From Pseudofabraea citricarpa (Eukaryota; Ascomycota; Leotiomycetes; Helotiales; Dermateaceae), in contig JAPWGK010000039.1 in NCBI GenBank assembly GCA_029641185.1, positions 1 through 64,000 of the forward strand: a DNA stretch of 64,000 nucleotides, written 5' to 3'. The position numbers and the translations under genes were made by a program. Shown here in pieces: positions 1 through 14,499 of the stretch (its first letter is position 1; every line of letters starts with the position of its first letter). The notes beneath the pieces are model-generated. The model searched no databases. It saw nothing but the letters and a program-made list of their open reading frames with translations, and was not told the DNA's origin.

Positions 1-9
1 TAAGCGTCT

Positions 10-165
10 AATTTCTATATTAGATAAGGTTTATCTAAATATCTAGAGTAAAAATCTTTTAGAATTTCTTATATATTTTTAAAATTTTCTACTAGATATT
101 ACTCTAGATCTAATAGTTATTATATCTATTTAACTTTATAGAAAACTTTTCCTCTAATTATCTTT
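10..165 (-). mobile_element. Chromodomain at C-terminus of the chromovirus integrase
   Basis: The minus-strand frame reads K-V-F-Y-K-V-K-stop, matching the chromodomain core Y-x-V-K-W with Trp turned into a stop. It is followed by a D-L-E-x-Y-L-V-E-N-F-K-N segment (matching W-E-P-x-E-N-L-x-N) and E-I-L-K-D-F-Y-S-R-Y. Chromodomains at integrase ends target insertion to heterochromatin in chromoviruses. This segment is RIP-damaged and not translatable. Confidence 0.75.
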
Positions 166-1639
166 ACGTTCTTAATATCTTTTACCTCTTATTTGTCGTT
201 TCCTTTTATATTAATTAGTAGAGATTTAGTTTCTCTCTATCTAGGTAGAGGATTATCTAGGTCTTTATATAATAAGTTAGAGTAGAATATAAGATAAATC
301 TTAAGTTCTAGTAGTAACTTTACTTTATAAGAGCTTAGTCTAATTTTCTTCTTAATTTTATAAGGCCCTTTATTCTTATATTCTAATTTTTATAAGAGTC
401 TTTATATTCGGATATTTTTTATTAAGATATAAACTTTATCTCCTAGTTTATAATTTAGTATAAGTAATCGTTTCTTATTTACGTATTTTTCTATCTTACT
501 CTAAGACTAAGCTATTTCCTTATATATAAATTTCTAAGTATCTTTTATTCTCTTTATAAATTCTATTACTTATCCTTCGTTTAGTTTAGTCTTTATAAGT
601 TACGTTTAATCGATCTTAGTATTTTCCTAGTTAAAATCTATTCTTAGTTTATATCTTTTATTTATAAAAAATAATATAACTTTTATACTTATAGATTAAT
701 ATTTGTTTCCTATAAATTCTACTATTAGTAGGGTTTAACTCTAGTTATCTTATAAGTAGTTAGCGTAAGCTCTTAGGTAGCGTTTTATTTCTACGTTTAT
801 TCTTTCTATCTAGTTATCTGTCTCTAGGTATATTATTATAGATAATTAAATATTAATTCCTAATATCTTATAAAGCTTTCTTTATATCTTACTTATAAAT
901 TAAGAACCTCTATTAAAGATATAAGTTATAGGTAATCTATAGTACTTTTATACGTTCTTTAGAAATAGTTTAGTAGTTTCTTTTACGCTTATTCTTTTAT
1001 CTTCGTATCTATAAAGAATATAATATCTTTCCTTTAATAATTTATAAATTATAATTAAGATAGTATTAAATCTGTTACTCTCTAGAAGTCTAGTTATAAA
1101 ATCTATAGATATATAACTCTAAGATCTATCTAATATTAATAGTAGCTCTAAGTATCTCTAGTAAATAATATTATTTAGTTTAGACTTTTTATAGATATAA
1201 TAGTTTCTAATATATTAATTAAGATCTTTATTTATATTCTTCTAGACGTAGTTATCTTATAAAAGGATTAATATCCCTTCTTATCTAGGGTATCCGATTA
1301 TAGGCTTTTTATATGTTTTCTAAATTAATTCTATTCTATAGGCTTCTAGAACCTAGACTTAGTTCTTATAGAATAAGATATTATCTTAATCTTTATAGTA
1401 TAACTTAAGAATATCCTTTACTAGTTTATTATCTCTTAAAGCCTTAAGAGTTTCTTAGTAGAACTAGTTATTCTTTTATCTCTCCTAAATATACTTAGGA
1501 ATTATCTGTTTTACTCTTATAGCCTAAATATATAAGTTAAATATTTCTAGAGCTTCCTTTTTACTAATTTTACTTTTAGAAAAAATAATCTATATTTATT
1601 CTCTCTATCGATCGTCTAACTTATCTTATAGTTTATCTT

Positions 1640-2060
1640 AAGATCTTCTAGTTAAAGCGTCTACTTTCTTGTTTTATTTTCCTAGTTTATAGACGATCTA
1701 GAAGTTAAATTCTAATAGGAACTCTACTTATCTAGCTTATCTTCTTATTAACTTCTTAGTAGTTATAAAATATTCTAAAGCCTTATAGTCTAAGAGTACT
1801 TATATAAGTAAATCTATTCCTTAAAGTTTAGGTTTTTATTCTTTAAAGTATTTGATTATTACTAAGAGTTTCTTATTATAGATTTTATAATTATATTTAG
1901 CTAGTAGAAGTCTTCTAGAAAAGAATACTATAGGGTATAAAAGCTTATCCTTCCTATATTAAGATAATACTCCTATATTAATATAATCTAATAAGTTATA
2001 CTCTATAATATATTACTTATCTTTATTAAAATACGTAAGTATTAGTACTAAGATAACTAC
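1640..2060 (-). mobile_element. RNase H domain relic of the chromovirus
   Basis: On the minus strand the frame is nearly open. It shows a YPIVFF..LLLA.YNY.IYNKKLLVII segment, then VLLDYKALEYFITTKKL, then a VEFLLEF.F.IVYKLGK..KKVDALTRRS end. This is the standard Ty3/gypsy RNase H layout (tether between RT and integrase). A few Trp and Gln codons have become stops, as RIP predicts. Confidence 0.85.
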
Positions 2061-2169
2061 CTTTTTTAGTTCTTTAAAAGTATTCTAATATTTATTATTC
2101 TAATTAAAGCCTTTTATCTTTTCCTTCTTCTTACTTAAGTTATTAATTAGAGAGAGTATTCTAGAGTAA

Positions 2170-3060
2170 TTCTTAATAAATCTTTTATAGAAGTTTATAA
2201 ATCTAATAAAGCTTTATATATCTCTTAAGTTCTTAGGTATTTCTTATTCTTAAATATCTTTAATCTTATTAGGGTTTATTCTAATTCCTTTTATACTAAT
2301 AATTAGTCCTAAGAACTTAATCTTATCTTAGTAGAAGGCGTACTTCTTAATATTTACTTAAAGCCTTACCTCTTATAATTTAATTAAGACTTTCCTAATA
2401 TATTCTATATATTTTTCTTTAGTTCTATTAGTATAAATATAAATATTATTAATATAAGATAAGATAAAATTATTAGAATATTTCTAGAGCGTCTTATTTA
2501 TAAAGTTCTAAAATATTAAAGGTCTATTAGTTAATCTAAAAGGAAGTACTTTATATTTATACGAGCCTTATCTAGTATAAAAAGTAGTAAGCTTTTTATC
2601 CTCTTTAGTTTAAAATCTAATTCTATTAAAAGCGTATCTAATATCTAGCTTTAATAAGAACTTAGCTTTTCTTATTCTTACTAGAGTTTTATCTATTAAA
2701 AGTAAGAGATATTTATTCTTCTTTATAATTACGTTTAGCTTTTTATAATTAATATAAAATCTTAATTCTCCTCTAGACTTTTATATAAAGAGAATTAATA
2801 ATAAGTAAGATATCTTACTTATATTAATAAAGTCTTTTATTAATTATTCTTTAATATAAGCTCTAATAAGTTCGAGCTCCTCTTAAGATATCTTATATAA
2901 AAGAGCGTATCTAAGATTTATTTCTCTTATAAGTTTAATATAATAATTATAGCTCCTATATAATAGTAACTAGTCTATAGCTTTCTTTAAGAATACCTTA
3001 ATTAAGTCTTATAGTTCTTTTAGGAGATATTTCTTAATATTAACTTTTCTTTTAGTATTT
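2170..3060 (-). mobile_element. Reverse transcriptase domain relic (YxDD mutated to YINN)
   Basis: The minus-strand frame around 2,456-2,445 reads Y-I-N-N-I-Y-I-Y-T-N. The family signature is Y-x-D-D, so both catalytic Asp codons have become Asn by G-to-A change. Downstream are the K-L-Y-x-R-G, D-K-I-K-F-L-G-like and R-F-I-N-F-Y-R-R-F-I-K motifs typical of Ty3/gypsy RT and its connection to RNase H. The domain cannot be active. Confidence 0.87.
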
Positions 3061-4027
3061 CTTTACTATTATTTAATAATATTCTTTAAAGAGATAATAA
3101 ATACTATTACTTCTTTTTATCTTACCTCTCTTCTAAATCTAAGAGCGCTAATATATAAAGGTTTTTATTTTAGTAGATTTGCTTTTTCCTACTTAGCCTT
3201 TTATCTTACTTCTTTAATTTTCTATATAGCCTTTTCTTTTATATATCTAGGTTTTAACTCTTTTCTATACTTGTTCTTTCTCTCTTTAGAGCTTCTAGGG
3301 ATCTCTTTCTTAATTAGTTGTTTTAAGTCTTTAGGGATTCCTAGAGAGGTTAAAAGCGTATTAGGAAGTTCTTTTACTTTATCTCTCTTTAAGATCTTAG
3401 TAATCTTAACTATTTCTTTATAGATATATAGATCTTCTTTCTTATCTATATAGGGAGAAATAAGGCTTAGTATTTAAATTTTTAGTAGTTCCTTAGAGTC
3501 TTTTATACTAAATATAACTTTATTCTTTATTATATCTAGTAGTACGTTTTATAAAGATATTTATACTTTTCTAAGTATAATATTATATCTATTAAGTTTT
3601 ATAACCTAGAAGAAACTTAATAGTTCTTATTTCTAATTAACTTTAAAGCTAACTAGGATTTTATATTTAATAGAAGATACTTATCTACTATTAAATCTAG
3701 TAAGAGGTTTTAGATATTATAGTTTTATTAGTCTAATTTATTTAATTTAAGATATTTGTTATATAAAGGATTCGTCTATAAAATTTCTACTAAGGTATTT
3801 AGTATTAATTAGTATAAAGGAGAGTATTTTTATTTTTCCTATCTTATACTATAATATAAAAGGGGTATCGTTCTCTAATCCTAGAGATAATCTAGTAATA
3901 TTAATTTTTAAGAGAATCTTTTCTTTTATATCTTAAGATATAACTTCTCTTAAGGCTTCTCGTTTTCCAACTTAGTAGTCTTTTTTAAGGATTCTATTAT
4001 AGTAATCTTAGTAGCCTTTTTATATAG

Positions 4028-4069
4028 GTAGTCCTTAGCTTTATATTTTTACTTATAATAGTAGAAGTA
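4028..4069 (-). mobile_element. Gag CCHC zinc knuckle, all four ligands converted to Tyr
   Basis: The 14 minus-strand codons read Y-F-Y-Y-Y-K-stop-K-Y-K-A-K-D-Y. Spacing is exactly C-x2-C-x4-H-x4-C, with Tyr at all four ligand positions. TGY-to-TAY (Cys to Tyr) and CAY-to-TAY (His to Tyr) are both single RIP transitions. It is followed toward lower coordinates by the protease/RT part of pol, as expected for gag-pol. Confidence 0.8.
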
Positions 4070-5946
4070 AGCTCCTTCCTTTAATAATTTTTACTTCTCC
4101 TTCTTAGAGAGTTTTAGTTTATTTGTCTTAGAAGTAGAGTTAATTAACTTTTCTTTATTAGTAGGTTTATCTAAAGTAGAAGATCCCTTAGAGATATTTA
4201 TTATAAATCGAGCTAACTTCTTCTAGATCTTCTTATTTTCTTAAACCTTCTAATTTATTCTTTTATATCTTATAATTATACTCTTATAATTAGGTTTATC
4301 TAGGAGTATAACTCTAAAGTCTTAAAGTTCTTTATTTACCTTTATATTAAGTTTATCTAGTCTAGATCGTTTATCTTATCTAAGTTCTCTTATAAGTCTA
4401 TTAAATTTAGTAAAGAAAGTTAAGAAAGGATTATTATTCTAATAGAGTTTCTTAACTTCTAAGAGGGCGGTTTCTCTCTTATCTAAGTTACTATAGATAA
4501 GTTTAAGTTTATATAAAACCTTATCTATAATATTAAATCTATTTAGAGAGGATTATTATAATCTAGTTTAAATATAGTTAATTATATCTCTAGATACTTT
4601 ACTACCTATATAGCTAATACGATTAGTTTCGCTTATAAAATAATCTTAGTTAGTCTTAAGCTTATTCTTAATCGTATACTTCTAGTCCTTAAATTCCTTA
4701 TAGGTTCTTAAAGAAAAGATAAGTAGATCTAAGAGCTTATTACTCTTATACGATCGGTTTCTATCTTCTTATATATTCTTCTAAGCGTTCGAGATTATAC
4801 TCTAATTTCTTATTAGCTAAATAATCTATTCCTTATCCTTAAGTGTTTCTTAGATATATTAAATATTATAAGTATTCGTATTTATTATCTTATCTAACTA
4901 GTTATTTCTATTAATTAATCTAGTATTCTCTTATTCTAACTTTATAATCTATTACTCTCTTACTATTAACTACTTAATTAAGTTACTTATAATATTATAA
5001 ACTTCTTATACGAGCTAGTCTTATTCTTATCTAGTAAGCTTATATTCTTTATAGAATTTATTAAGTAGTTAGAGGGAATATTTATATTCTTCTTATCTTA
5101 TTAAGATAATTTCCTTTATACTTTTAACTTCCTAGAGCTTTTTTATATTCTTATTCTCCTTTATTATAAGTATTAAAGGTCGAGGACGCGTATATCTAGA
5201 GATAATATATCTAATCTTTCTAGGTTATCTAATTATTCTTATAAGTACTTTTATAAGTTCCTTTCTAGTCTTAATTAGTATAAAAGTAAATATCTTATTA
5301 TCTAATTCCTCCTTCTTATTATCTTTCTTAATTATAGGTCGAAGGTTTATTTATACTTCTAAGTATTAAAGGTTTCGATTCTAAGGTTCGTATTCTAGTA
5401 TCTCTAATACGATTTATTCTTATTCTCTTATTATAACTAGCAAGTATCTAGTATAATAGTATATTATTATACGTATTCTAGGTTCTAGGGTTTCTAGTTT
5501 ATTATATATTATTACGACTTTTAGTAAATCTAGGGATTTAGGTTTCTATATAATAAAGTATAAAAGTTCTATAAGTTCGTATATATCTTTATTATCCTTA
5601 TTAGGATAAAAGTAAAAGGGTAATACTTAGATAATATTATAATATATAGAATATAAAGTAAATAAGAGATTAATATAGCTAATTAATAATAAAAAATCTA
5701 AGTATAAGAAGAGAAGAAGAAAAAAAAGAAAAGAAAATATAAGAAACTAGCTATAAGTAGTCCTTCCTATTACGCTAGTATTTGCTCTCTAAGTATTCTC
5801 TATTATACGTATTCTTAGGTAGGTAAATATATAGGGTAAGTTATATATAATTTATCCTACTTAGTAAATTTCTAGTTATATAATTAGGGTTAGTAAGTTA
5901 TAGTATAAGGTAAGTAAAGTATATATAAGAGAAGTAAGTATATAAC

Positions 5947-8900
5947 ACGTGTCTTAAGTGACTTATATAAGAATCGTAATAACTTTCTAGTATTAAGGTC
6001 TCTAAAAGAATTAATAGAATACTTAATAAGCTTCTAGTAAGTACTTATTAAGCTCTCTTAAGTCTTAGAGCTTTAATTAAGAAAGCTTTCTTAAGCTTAT
6101 AATCTAGCTTAAGTATTTCTTAAATCTTCTTATACTTTTTTTATCTTAATAATAAATATAATAGAATATTAGCCTTCTTATTTGTATTTATATCTATAGG
6201 TATATTATAACCTTTTATTATTTTTCTTATATTAGGCTTATCTCTCTTCTCTTTTAGTAAGGTTCTTTATATATATTTAAGAGGTTTATTTACGTATCTC
6301 CTAATCTACTCCTCTTATAATAAATTAGTATCTAGTTTTCTAAGTTACTTCTAGAATTTAAGTTATCCTCTAGATCTTATTATTATATTACTTAGGTCTT
6401 AAACCTATAAGTAATAATATAAAGATATAAAAGCCTAATCCTACTAATATTATTATTAGTTATAATTTATATCTTATAATCCTTTTTTAAGCCTTATTCT
6501 AAGCTTATTCTTATCTTATATATAAATAGCTACCTAAGTATTAAATTATAGTCTAATTATTATATTATATAAATATATAAGGTTACTTATATATTACTAA
6601 TATCTAGTTATATATTATTATAAACCTTAAGAATTACTTAAGATATCCTCTTATAATTAATAATTATAAGGTTCTTCTTTTTCCTAATACTAAGACTAGC
6701 TTTTTTCTAGATATTATAAGTTATAATATTAATCTTAGTACTTATATCTATTATATCTATTACTTATATTAACTTCTAATTATTATAATTATAAATAATA
6801 ACTAGTAAGTATAAGCTATTAATATAATATAATAAAATATTAACTCTAATAATTATATTTTATATAAGAAAGCTTATACTTATATAAAGTTCTAGCTCCC
6901 TAACCTTTAATATATTAATTTAAATCGTATTACTTAGAAGTTAATAATAGCTAATTCTTATAGCTTAAGTTAGGTTTATTTAATTAAAGATAAAAGCTTA
7001 TTTATATATAAGTATAATTATCTAATTTATAATTATATATTATATTTTAAGTATCTTAGCTTATAAGATATAAGACTTATATTCCTTCTTCTTCTTAGCT
7101 TTAGTAGCCTCTAAGATCTTATTATTATCTAGACCTAGTTATATTAAGTTCTTAATAAGAGTTCCCTAAGTACTTAGGAGCTTCTTATTATACCTAGATA
7201 TCTTAGTATTAATTAGTTCGTATTAGTAAAATACTTACTCTAAAATATTTAAATCTATAATTCTAGATATTAGAGTAATAAACTTAATAATTCTCTCTAG
7301 CTTCTTAGTATTCTTTTAGATACTTATATTTAACTTAGTCTTCCTAGAGGCGTTAGTAATTACTAGGGTATCTCTTAGGCTTATAAGTATAATAATAAGA
7401 GTATTAAGTATAATTTACTTAATCTTATTATTTTTACTTATTATAGCTAGCTATAACTAATAATAAAAGTCTAGCTCTTCTTTAAATTTAGTAACTAGTA
7501 TCGTATACTAGAGAGCTATAATATTATCTTATATACTAATAAAGCTAGTTATAATACCTTCTTTCTTATATTTATAAATCTTAATAAGCTTATATTTACT
7601 TATCTTAATATTAATATTAGATTTAATCTTTATATTCTTTTTAAGCTAAAGTATCTTAAATTAATTATAATAAGAGATCTTATTATTATTATAATATAAA
7701 TATTACTTTTAGTAAAAATATCTTAAGATATCTTAGCCTTCTAAAAAGATACTAAACTAGATCTTATAAGTCTAGAATATATCTAGCTATTACTTTTATT
7801 TTTATAAATAATTCTAACTTTTATATAATAGGTAAGTATTAGGTAGTTATTAGAGAAGTAAAAGCGCTTATTATAATACTAATATATATAATCTTAATCT
7901 ATAGAGTTAGATTATTAATAGCTAGTTTATAGAGTACTAATATAAATACTAGTATTAGGATTTATACTTATTATATAGCTCGAATTATACTTATAGTTAT
8001 ACGCTTCTATTATATAATATATCTTATTAACCTTCTCTTTAATATTATAGTTATTATATTACTTAAGTAGCTTTAGCTTATTATTATAAAACTTAATCTC
8101 TAATATATTAACTCTAATATTACTTTTACTAGTAGTAATAAGTAGCTTATCTTTCTCTTTCTAGTACTTAATTATAATAATCTTAAAAGTAATATAATCT
8201 TCTAATAATATCTTAGCTATTATATTAGTAATATTATTAATCTTATTATAATTAGGAGCCGCTTTAGAGGCTTATATCTTTATAATTATATTACTAAGTA
8301 TTATACTAAGGGTTATAATAGTTTATATAAGGTTACTAACTACTAGTATAAAGAATATAATTAGGTTAAAAGTCTTATTTAGATTATTATATAACTAGAG
8401 GTCTAGTAGCTTATTAATAATAATAATATTATTATTATCCTACTTAAGTAAGTAGGTAAGATCTTTCTTAGCTTAAGTATAAGTCTTAATAAACTTATAG
8501 ATCTTAGTAAATATAAAAGTTCTTAGTTTATTATACTTAATCTTCTCCTTCTTTATAATAGTAAAGATATAATCTTTAGGAAGGCTAGAAAGAAGCTTAT
8601 ATACTTATTTATAAGAGCTTAGTTAGCTATTACTAAGTAGTTACTTAGAGCTTAGCTTATATATTTTTAGGAATTCTAAGATTTTAGTTATACTTTCCTT
8701 TAGGTAATTAACTAAAGTATTTAAGAACTTAATAATATACTAAAGTTATTTAAAGTTATAGTTAGCTTATTCCTTTAAGAATATTTTCTTAAAGATAGCT
8801 TAATTTCTTTACTTAAAGTTATCTAATACTTTAGTATAAAAACGAATTAATAAGTAATAATAATTAAGGTATCTAAGAACTAGCTTAGTATTAGAAAAAC

Positions 8901-11900
8901 CTTTATTAAGTATTATTTATTTATAATATTAGATAAATTTAATAGCCTTTATCTTCTTAAAAAAAGGAGCTTTAATAAAACTAAAAGAATAAACCTTTAA
9001 AATAACTTATATAATTCTATATATTATCTTAGACTAAATAGCTATTTATTTTCCTTTCTTACTAGGAATACCTATACTAAGTAGGGTTCCTAAGCTTAAT
9101 AAGTCTAAAAAAGATATTAAGAGCTTCTTTTTCTTCTTTTATTTTTATTTATAAGAAGGAATAAGTAAGAGAGAAGGGTTAGTAATAAGAGAGTATTCTT
9201 AAGGTAATATTATAATACTAGATTAGAGCTATATAAGCTTAAGTTAAGTACTAAGCGAGTATTAAGAGAGGATTAAATAAGATAATAAGAAGTTATAAAT
9301 TATAAAATAATTAGAAAAACTAAGTAAGAGTTTTTCTAGCTAAATATTTAGGGCTTCTATTTTACTTAAATATTTGTCTTTTATATATATATAATATATA
9401 GCTTTAAGAAATAAGTTATAAGATAAGATTAGATCCCTCTTAGTCTTATATTATTAAAATATTAAATATAAAAGAAATAACTTAGAATTATATATATCTA
9501 TTAATATAATCTAAATAAGAAAGCCTTACTTCTAAGTTTTTATTATTTACTTTTACTATATATTTCTAGAAAGATAAAATTAATATTATAATTAGATATA
9601 ATATAAGATTTACTTTTTTTATATTAATTTTCCTAGAAATAAGTAGCTATTACTCTACTACTTTTATACTCTTATTTTACTAGCTATATTATACTTCTTA
9701 CTTACCCTTAGGCCCTTCTAAGATAACTAATTTCTTATTTAAGTATTTGAACTTAGTTTTATTTATACTTTAGAGCCTAGATCCTAAGTTTTAGAGAGTC
9801 CTAGTATTATATTTTTAATTAGATACTAGATAAGCAAATAACTTTAATTCTTATATACTCTTTATATTAGACTTATTATTATAAGAAACTTAGTATAAGT
9901 AAGAGGTAATTAAGATCTAAACTTAAGAATATTCTCTTCTTATTAAGATATTATTATAATAAATATAATCTTTATAATAATCTTAATAAACTAGGGGAAT
10001 ACCTATACTAAATTATAAGTAATATCTATCTTATAAAGTTAACTAGAAAATAAATAGTAATATAAATAATATAAACTTTATTAACTAACTAAATAAAATA
10101 AACTAAAAATAAATAAAAAGATAACTAATTAACTACTTTATAATCTTCTTTCTTATATAATAATATATTACTCCTCTTATCTTCTTATATTCTCTAGCTT
10201 TAAGTATAATCTATACCTACTAGTACTAACTAGGAGCTCTTTTATCTTAGCCTAAGCTTTTAGTAAGGTCTTACTTAGTTTAATATAACTACTTACTTTA
10301 TACTTATACTAAGATTAAGATTATTTCTTAAAATTATTATTTATAAATAAAAATACTAAAGCCTTATATCCCTTTAGTCTTTAGTTCTTAAGGTCTTCTT
10401 AATACCTATTATTATAGTATCTCTTTTAATTTTCCTCTAACTCTAGATATTATATCTTTTATCTAGACTAAGGCTTATAAAGATATATCTCTATTATTCT
10501 AATAATAGTCTTAATACCCCTAGTAGTATATATACTTATATACCTCTAGATAACCCCTAAAATTATATATTCTTATAATTATAATTATCTCTTATCTTTT
10601 ATAAGTTCTTAATTCTCCTAATATTCTTATTATTCTAGTTATTTTATCTCTCTAAGAACTTTAATCTTTATATTATTATATTATTCTAATTATTACCTAT
10701 TATTTATTATAAGTTCCTAATCTCTTAAGTACTCTAGTATTATCCTTTATATTTATTATTAAGTATCTAGCTTATAAAATAACTTAGATTAATATCTTAT
10801 ATATTTAATAGTCGATTATATTTATAGGTTTTAATATCTCTAGTTACTTCTACTAATAACTACTTAGTTATACTCTAAGTACTTTAAGAGCTTAGCTTAT
10901 TATTAAAGGTTAATATTAAATAAGCTTATTATATTAATATTATAAGTTATAATCTAGTTTATATTTATTATATTTAAAGTTCCTATATAGGTTACTAATA
11001 TAATAAGGTAATAAATATTAGAGTATATTTAAATCTATAGTATTATAAATATAACTAGTAACTAATATAATATATATAATTATATATAAGGTATATTTAG
11101 TAATTAAATTAATAGTTATAATAATAGAAGGTAAAAGAAGTAATTAATTAATTATATAATTATAAAGTATTAATAATAATATATAACTCCTAGAGTACTT
11201 AAAGAGTACTTATAAAGCCCCTATATAATAATACTTAAGATAATAATAACTCCTTATAAAAGTAAAGAAAGTAATAAAATCAAGTATATAACCTTATTAT
11301 AATAATAAAAGTATAACTAAGATTATAATAAGATTTAGGTATATAACTAAAAAAAGATTAGTTAAAATTATTATAAGATTAATATTAACTTACGCCTTAA
11401 TATTATTTTTATTAGGACTAAAGAAGCTAGTTATATTCTTATAAAATTAATATAATATTTTTATATTCTTTTATATAATTATAATACGTTTAATATAAAT
11501 TATAAGAAAGTTAATATCTAAGAATAAGTTAATAATTAATTATTATAAAGATTAGTAAATAAAAAAGCTTATTTTTAAATTTTATAATAAGTATAAATTT
11601 AATAGCCTCTTATATTATCTTAAGTATAATATATTATATATAATAACTAGAGCAAATATCTTTTATAATTTCTTTAATAATTCTTTAAAATAAAAGTTAA
11701 AAGAAAAGAAGATTATATAATTTTTAATACTAATAGATATTATAAAAAGTAATAGCTATAATTATATTAGTAAAAATAATAATTAAAATAATAATTAACT
11801 TACTTTTAGATTTCTAATAATAAGACTTTTTAATCTTTAGAGTTATAAGGATTATTTTATTACCTAGAATAATCTTATAAGATATTTTAATAATTATACG

Positions 11901-14400
11901 TTTTTTATATATAATAACTTTTATAGCCTTTAATATCTTTAGTTTATAATATATTATAATACTAGAGAGAATTAATATAATAATTAATATATTATTAATT
12001 AGAAAGTAATATATTATAATAATATAAAAAGGAGTTTATAGTTATTAAGAGGTTATATAATTAAGATAATATTATTAATAGTAATAATAAGAAAAATAAA
12101 GAAAAATATACTAAAATTATAGATAATAATAATTATCTAATTAGCTTATATAAATTATATATTTTACTTTTTACTTATAATAATCTTAATATTCGAACCT
12201 TAATCTTATAATTATTATAACTTTATATTACGATTTAATAATTATATTTATTAGTATTTTACTTTAATACTTATTTTATATTAATTATTATACTAATTAA
12301 TATTAGTAATAATATCTTTTAATCTTATACTTTAATAATATAGCCTAAAATATAAGATATTAATAAAACTTAGTAATAATCCTTATATAATAAAAGCTCG
12401 TATATAAGATATTAGTCTTACTAGCTATAAAATAATAATTAATAAGATAAAAAAAGTAGATATAACTACTAAGATATATACTAGAAAAAAGCTTAAGTTA
12501 ACTTCTAGTTTTTAAGTTACTTTAAATATAAGAAAGAAGACTCTTTTAAACTAATATAACTAGGATATCTAAAACGATTAATAAGTTTATAGTAATTATT
12601 ATAATAATTAATACTAATATAAATAAAGATTTATAAAAGAAAATATATATTACTATTAATCTAAGATTTAATTAGATTTATTTATAATAATATAAATACG
12701 ATTATTTTAAACCTAAGGGCTAATAAAAATTAAGAGAATAATACTAGTAATAATAATAAAAAGGATCGTATTTATTAAGTAAATAAAGCGAATAACTTTA
12801 TTATATTAAAAAATAAAAGAAAATTAAATAAAGATATTTTATTTAAAAGAAATAACTTAGTAATTTTATTTCTTAACTCTAAAATTATATTATACTAATC
12901 TTTATACTAGTTATTCGCTTATTAAGTAATTTACTTATAATAGTTTTACTAGAGTAAAATATATAAAAGCTTTTCCTAAAAATATAAGAGTTTATTATTA
13001 TAAAGTTATTATATTCTTAATTCGTCTAGGATTTAGGTTTTATATAAATCGATTATATAAAAAAGATACCCTAGAACTAATAAAATAATAACTTATAAAC
13101 GAAGATTTTTTATTTTTTATAATTAAATCTAAAAATACTTTAAGATTTATTAATATCTAAATAAATACGTAATCTTCTTATAATAATTTTTATAATAATT
13201 ATTAATTTATTTAAGGTTAATATATATAACTTCTTAGTAGAAAGCTTTTTTATAAGTAATAAAAAAGCGATTATAATAAATCTTTTATCTTAGGTACCTA
13301 AAGTAATTAAAGATAATAAAAATCTAAATTAATTATAATTATTAGGTTTTACTTTTATATAATTAGATAATTTAATATAAGATATAATAATTCTAAAGGA
13401 TAATAAAAGATTTTAATAGGCTTTTATAATAATACTTATAATATAAAATTCCTTAGTTCTTAATTCTTTTACTCTTTAAATTAATTAAAAAAAAAAAAAT
13501 TCTTTATATCTTAGATTATTAGTTAAAAGATAATAAACTTTATAATAATAAAAAATCCTAATTTATAATAGATTATTATAAGGTTAATATAATAAGTAAT
13601 ATATTTTATATAATTATAAAAGTTATCTTTCTTTAAAATTAAATAAATACTAATAAATCTATAACTTTAGTAATAAATTTTCTTAATAAATATAATTATA
13701 TAACTAGAAAGCTAGAAATTATCTTATTTTATTTTATAATCTATAAAGTAATTCTAAGTTAAGGTTAGTTAATTATTTAAATAATCGTATTTTTTATTAT
13801 TAAGAAATATTACTTAGTAATTATAATATTTCTAATATTTAATTCGAATTTATAAGAATAAATTTTTACTTGAACTTTAATTAAAGTTTTAAGTATAAGC
13901 TAAAACGTTTTATTAATAGGTAATACGATTATTTCTTATATTTTTATTTACTTAGTTATAAACGAATTTTTATTTTTCGTATTTATTATTTTATAATCTT
14001 ATAATTATTTATTTTTATTTAAACTTTATTCTAAATAGAAATAATAAGAGATAAGATATTTAAGTAGCTAATATTAGTTATAAGAACTTTAAGAAATTCT
14101 TTTATTAATTATTATTATTATTTTTATCTTAAATTATTACTTTTATCTTAAATTATTACTTTTATCTTAAATTATTACTTTTATCTTAAATTATTACTTT
14201 TATCTTAAATTATTACTTCTACTTATTTAGAATTATATTATTAATTTATTAGATTTTAACTAAAATATCTTCTTTTACTTTTAAGTTTATTAATAATCTT
14301 TTAATTAAACTTACTCGAATTAGAAAAAAAGAAAGTTATTTTTATTTTAATAATAATTCTAAAGAAAGTTTTCTACTTTAGTAAAATAATATTAACTAAA
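5947..14400. repeat. Unclassified RIP-degraded repeats
   Basis: About 8.4 kb of very AT-rich DNA with the same CpA/TpG loss as its flanks and no recognisable domain in frames I tried. The composition and position between two identified transposons suggest further dead elements or UTR/LTR parts of them. A polypurine run sits at about 5,705-5,745. A small unmutated patch with CACGTG lies at 5,947-5,952. No gene is supported here. Confidence 0.6.
14116..14217. repeat. 19-bp tandem repeat, about 5.4 copies
   Basis: The unit TATTACTTTTATCTTAAAT repeats head to tail at 14,116, 14,135, 14,154, 14,173 and 14,192, with a partial sixth copy. Only the first copy differs (C to T at one site). The near-identity contrasts with the heavily mutated surroundings, so the array expanded after, or was homogenised despite, RIP. 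Confidence 0.92.
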
Positions 14401-14499
14401 TTTAAAATAATATACTTTAAAATAATAATATAAAATAAGATTCTTCTAAAAAGATCTTAAAATCTTAGATTTTATTTTCTAAAATTATAAATTATTATT

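Larger units (their letters stand above)
1..5946 (-). mobile_element. Degenerate Ty3/gypsy chromovirus (gag-pol relic), truncated by window start
   Basis: Read on the minus strand and allowing for C-to-T/G-to-A damage, the domain order is gag (about 5.6-4.0 kb), CCHC zinc knuckle (4,028-4,069), reverse transcriptase (about 3,060-2,170, with the YxDD box at 2,445-2,456 and the downstream FLGLIIS-like and FYRRFIK-like motifs), RNase H (about 2,060-1,640, with VLLDYKALEYF and ending KVDALTRRS), integrase (about 1.5-0.5 kb, weak) and a chromodomain (about 10-165). Gag-RT-RH-INT-chromodomain order is that of chromoviruses. Stops occur throughout, so it is non-autonomous and dead. The 3' LTR lies outside the window. 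The high-coordinate boundary near 5,946 (plus-strand ...ACA, where an LTR end would fall) is a guess. Domain calls are firm for RT, RNase H, knuckle and chromodomain. Confidence 0.87.
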